From: Holothuria scabra
Lineage: Eukaryota > Echinodermata > Holothuroidea > Aspidochirotida > Holothuriidae
DNA length: 64,000 nt
Assembly: GCA_037179385.1 (NCBI GenBank)
Contig: CM074195.1
Span: 12,747,887 to 12,811,886 of the forward strand
Reading direction: 5' to 3'
Shown: one piece after another, positions 60,050 through 64,000 of the stretch
Layout of the letters: every line of letters starts with the position of its first letter
Position numbering within the stretch: position 1 is the first letter of the stretch
Position numbers and translations under genes: made by a program
Notes under the pieces: generated by a model
What the model was told of the DNA's origin: nothing
Database searches by the model: none
Seen by the model: only the letters and a program-made list of their open reading frames with translations

Positions 60050-62445
60050 GAACGTGTACGGTACACGTTATAACCACTGATGATCCTATTCCATTATATA
60101 GGTACAGTAGGTTGCTGCACAAATTTTCCATCTTGTTTTATTGCGAATCCTTGCCATTTGTTCCCGGTCCTCCGCCTTGTAGGCCTAGGTAATTTATGAA
60201 TGAACGTGACGGTAAAGCCTGTGATCTTCGCCGAACTATCTACAGATCTCATCAAATCAAATCGAATATATATTTAAATTTCCACGTTTCACGAATCTTT
60301 GCACATTTTCAAACTTATGTAATTTATTTTCCAGGCAAAGTGTCCGATCTGCTGCCGTTGGTGCATAACCTACGCATATTTTTTGTCCGTTTTCATTACC
60401 ACCACTTCTCTTCATCCTATACAGCTAGGTCACTAAGACACTAGCAATTTTATTAGGAAACCATAAGGACTTTTTAGTTACGTAAGTTTGGTAGCAGGAA
60501 CGGAAGGCAAGGTGCGAAGGTATGGAGAATGGGGAATGTGGTATTTTGAACCCATTTTTTGTTCGTTTTAAGCCCGAGAGTGTAAGATTATTTATACTAA
60601 CTTTGGTTCTGCTAATATATTTGGTAAGCATATATGGCGAGGGGACGAGGGGTGTCCCCATAAAGTTCCCCAGGACAAGCCCGTGATATGACAGTAATAT
60701 TTTGATGCTGTATACCGTGAATTTATAAGATACCAAAATTAGGGATCAACCGCGGGATTGCGAAGTATTAATCCGTCCCTTATACCTTGCCATTAATTAA
60801 AAGATCCAGTCAGGAACAAAATAAAACAACAAAATGATAAGTATCGTATGCAAATTCCGTATGGCAAGCATTAAATACCTGACAATTCCTTCGATTTTTT
60901 CTCAAATATACACAAGCCGTGTAAGATAAACATTATCCCACAAGGGCTCTAATGTTTGCTACGAATAACTTACCACTACGGAAACAACGCACTATGGTCT
61001 TTACACACCTACAATTTACCTACAGTTAAAAAATCGCTTTGCGGAATTTTTACTAAGCTGTGTTTATTTCCCGTCTGAAGCGATAAACTATTAAATAGCC
61101 CTTTCATTGCAAAAATTAAATCTATGTAATCTTACCTTTTTGAAAGGTGTTAAAAAATGATGATCTTTTCATCAAGGATTCTGTCCTTCCTTTCCTCTTC
61201 TAACGGTGGTTGTAACTGTAAAGTTACGTGAATAGCCCTGTGTTTCTTTAGTCTAATAGCCTAGCTGCGGTAATTCTTTTATCGATTTATGTTTTCAGGC
61301 GTTCCACCTTTACATTCGTAAGTAACTTCAGATCTATTAATTATACTTTCAGAGGGCCCATTGACATTTGGCGGCAGACTCTTGATTGATTATGGTTTCT
61401 TTTTGTTCAGGTAACTACGGGCCGAGATGATCTATTAAGGACCATTTTAGCGAATGAAAGAAGTCATTCATTCTATATCGAGTGGCCTGAAGCACGCAGC
61501 AGCACGGATTTAACACCAAGTGAGAAACGGTCCCCTCCGGATCTTTAAACTGATCGATCGCCATTGAATTGTGGAATTACAGGGGTCTGTAGCTTCTTTT
61601 GAAGAAACAAAATAAAAAATTGGTAAATTAATCATTCTTCTAAATTGTCTCCCTTCTTTTCTCATCAGAAGGATTCTAATTGCTTTGTAACAGGATTACT
61701 TACAAATGCAGTTTAAACCTTGTATTTGATAGTTGGAAACGACCGCCACGGGAGTCGAGCAGGTCCTGCGGAGAGACAGTTTATTCATCATCAACTTAAA
61801 GTATGTAGATTTTAATTCAGTTGTTGAAGAGGACCTGCTCCTAGCTGTGAAGACAGATGGATGCAGAGTTTACTTTAGTTATATCAAATATGAGATTCAA
61901 AACAGAAAGGTCCTAACAACCCGCTGTTCAGCGTCAGAAATCTGTAGGTTCTCACCGAAGACCCTGTGCGTCAAATAGATTAAATCAGGCCCGTAGTCAC
62001 ATGACCTAAGACAGGGGAAGAGGGTGACTCCCCTGAATTTTCTCAGATTTTTTTACCCCCTCCCCGAGTTTGAATTTTAAAGTTTTCCATTGACTTAATA
62101 CATTTTTACACATAAGACCCCCGGAAAAGTTCCGCACCTGGAAAATTTTTCGCTCCCCCTCGCTTAAAACCTTGTCGGGCTGAGGGCCTGGATCCAATTT
62201 TGAGCATCTTCCACATTCTGCTCTTTTCTACAAATGCTCGGGAAATAACGAGGTATGGGTGGTCTATCGTCCGTATTTTCCTCTCGGTGCCCACCCTTTC
62301 CCCATCCGACGGAAGAGGGTATAACCCAAGCGGTCGACAACTTTCCCAAAGAATTAGGAGGTGGTTTAAGAATAAACATTGAATTGCACCACTGTCTAAT
62401 GGCGGCGTCAGGATTTCTCTAACAAGATTCATCTTCGGACTGATT
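60050..62445. other. Non-genic DNA
   Basis: No gene supported. Around 61730-61978 there is a plus-strand frame of 81 codons without ATG start or clear splice context; its status is open. Confidence 0.4.
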
Positions 62446-62449
62446 TTAA

Positions 62450-62813
62450 AAGTGGCTCATTGAGTTGGTTCATGTAATTCAACAAATTTTCCCCAAAGGT
62501 GTTAAGTTTTCTTCACATATCAATGACAAATGGTCAAACTACGACAATCCCAATATCTTTCATATAAAGAAGTGTTTTATGAGTGAGTTCCTCAACGGTT
62601 CAATGCGGTTTTCAAAAATTTGTGACCAAACACTTTTTCAAATTATGCACAAAACTGTTACAAGTCAGGACACCATAAAATTAAAAAAAAAATGACTTTT
62701 TTCGTAACTATTAGATGTAACACTTGGCTAATCATGTTAATTACTAGCATTTTCAAATGTGGGTACCCTTAAATACTTTCATCAAGTTATTGATATCAAC
62801 TCAATGAGCCCCT
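62450..62813. mobile_element. TTAA-flanked MITE, 364 bp
   Basis: Ends AAGTGGCTCATTGAGTTGGT and ATCAACTCAATGAGCCCCTT (18 of 20 paired), flanked by TTAA at 62446-62449 and 62814-62817. Confidence 0.8.
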
Positions 62814-62924
62814 TTAAGGAGGTATTGAAAAACTCACAATAATAGTTTCCATATCTATCGTTCGTTTCTGGTCGTCGGTCGATCGGACGGTCGGGCACTG
62901 TTTTTTTTTTGTTCATCATTTCTT

Positions 62925-63050
62925 AAGCTAAACAAAAAGCACAATGGCAGTATGTTCCATTTTTAAAAACTCGTATGACTCGGCCAAGAGTCGAACTCCG
63001 GACCTCCCGGCTGCAAGTTGGATGTTCTAACCACTTGACAATGCAATAGG
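62925..63050 (-). mobile_element. tRNA-derived SINE, head and start of body
   Basis: On the minus strand: AAGTGGTTAGAACATCCAAC (A-box region), GGAGTTCGACTCTTGG (B-box GTTCGACTC), then the body CTGCCATTGTGCTTTTTG. The best preserved tRNA head of the family in this window. Confidence 0.75.
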
Positions 63051-63384
63051 CTTCTACGTATGACGTCGCTACGTTTTCACTGTAATTTTTTGGGAAGACA
63101 GTCGGGGTTTCGACTTGCATTTCTGGAATTTATTTAAAATGCCAATTTAAATTCTACCCATGTCCAGACAGGAGAGCTTCTATTTAGTGAGCAACCGTCC
63201 TCATACGCCAGTTCGGTAATTCGTTTTGGTGTGCTCTGCACATGCGCTCTTCCTCCAAATCGTCGGGGATAAACAAACCAATCCCACACCTACAACACGT
63301 ATTCCAAAATTTGAGTTAACTTAAAATTTTGGTGAAATCAATCTTTCTTAATCCATCAACAATATAAAGAGGGATGGTTTTGCG

Positions 63385-63620
63385 CCGTGGATTGTGTCAA
63401 ATTGTCTTTCTGGTGTAAAAATTTGCATTCTAATCTGCCGTACAGTATGACTGAGATCCCTATTTTCGTTGGAGTTGGCGAGACACTTAGATGGTGTTGT
63501 ACGCACGCACTGACGAAAACAAGGGAACGTCGTTCGCTATGAGCTGTGTTCGGATTGTGTATCCTACGCTGTGCCCCACAATTCCATTCCGCAACGAATT
63601 ACCGAACTCACTTATTGTGA
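63385..63620 (+). repeat. Second copy of the 43.66-kb dispersed repeat
   Basis: See 43660-43930. Same orientation, moderately diverged. Confidence 0.7.
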
Positions 63621-64000
63621 GGGACTCATGTTGACTGCTTGTCACCCACCAAGTTTTAAAGTGCCCCGTGCATGAAGCGTTGACTAAATGATGATTTCCA
63701 ACTAACGTGATGATTTTGCCGCTTTAAAGAGCCAAAATTGCGCTTCCAGTCATTTTAGAAGTTAAGGAAGGTTGTTCGACATAATGTTATAAGCACTACA
63801 CGCCATCACACGATTGGTTTGGATCAGTATTTCGTCGAACATTTTGGCATGTGGACATTATAGAGATTATGCACGTGACGTCACTGGATGGAAATGATCA
63901 AAGGCATGTCGCTATGTTACACCAAAACGCGCGATCAACAGCACCCTAGTAACAACTGTTGTAAAATGCACGCCTGGATGGAAAACAGTGAGAAACGCAA
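63621..64000. other. Window end, no gene seen
   Basis: Locally higher CpG (ATGCACGTGACGTCACTGG at about 63869 contains a CRE-like TGACGTCA). Could be the approach to a promoter beyond the window. Confidence 0.3.

Noticed and set aside
1..64000. CRISPR arrays, bacterial operons, rRNA or intact tRNA genes
   Set aside because: None seen. The repeated units are eukaryotic mobile elements or satellite, and the tRNA-like sequences are SINE heads with degraded arms.

Overview
The window looks like animal nuclear DNA from an AT-rich, repeat-dense invertebrate genome. Genes are split by spliceosomal GT-AG introns, intergenic DNA is long, and there are many short terminal-inverted-repeat elements, a tRNA-derived SINE family and remains of a CR1-like LINE. 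A marine deuterostome such as an echinoderm would fit, but nothing here proves the phylum. There is no sign of bacterial, organellar or viral gene organisation.

Two protein-coding genes can be built with confidence. (1) Plus strand, 26946-40759: an 11-exon class I (iron-sulfur) fumarate hydratase of 581 residues with a probable mitochondrial presequence. Its introns are filled with mobile-element copies. A possible 5' untranslated exon near 22.6 kb lies in a head-to-head arrangement with a candidate first exon of a minus-strand gene (22212-22319). (2) Minus strand, 49900-54981: a three-exon rhodopsin-family GPCR. Exon 1 encodes TM1-TM6, exon 2 encodes TM7, and exon 3 adds about 700 residues of charged tail. 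Phases match at both junctions and the frame stays open to give 1107 residues. The receptor core resembles prostanoid receptors. The giant tail, with repeated (S/T)PKL-type motifs and a SUMO-interaction-like motif, is the most unusual thing in the window.

Layout: 1-22 kb is mostly non-genic, with two TTAA-flanked 251-bp MITEs, a 520-bp TACAG/TACAT satellite and several hAT-like elements with 8-bp target duplications. 22-26 kb has a putative divergent promoter, MITEs and a LINE fragment split by a later insertion. 26.9-41.3 kb is the fumarase gene. 41.3-49.9 kb holds dispersed repeats and a 3.75-kb inverted-repeat (foldback) structure, itself carrying a 1.3-kb hAT-like insert. 49.9-55 kb is the GPCR gene. 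55-64 kb is mostly repeats (three nested or complete MITEs, a SINE head, a copy of a repeat also present at 43.6 kb). Many of the mobile elements are dated relative to one another by nesting, and several have exact target-site duplications.

All exon models were made by reading splice sites, phase and protein similarity by eye. No alignment or database search was run.
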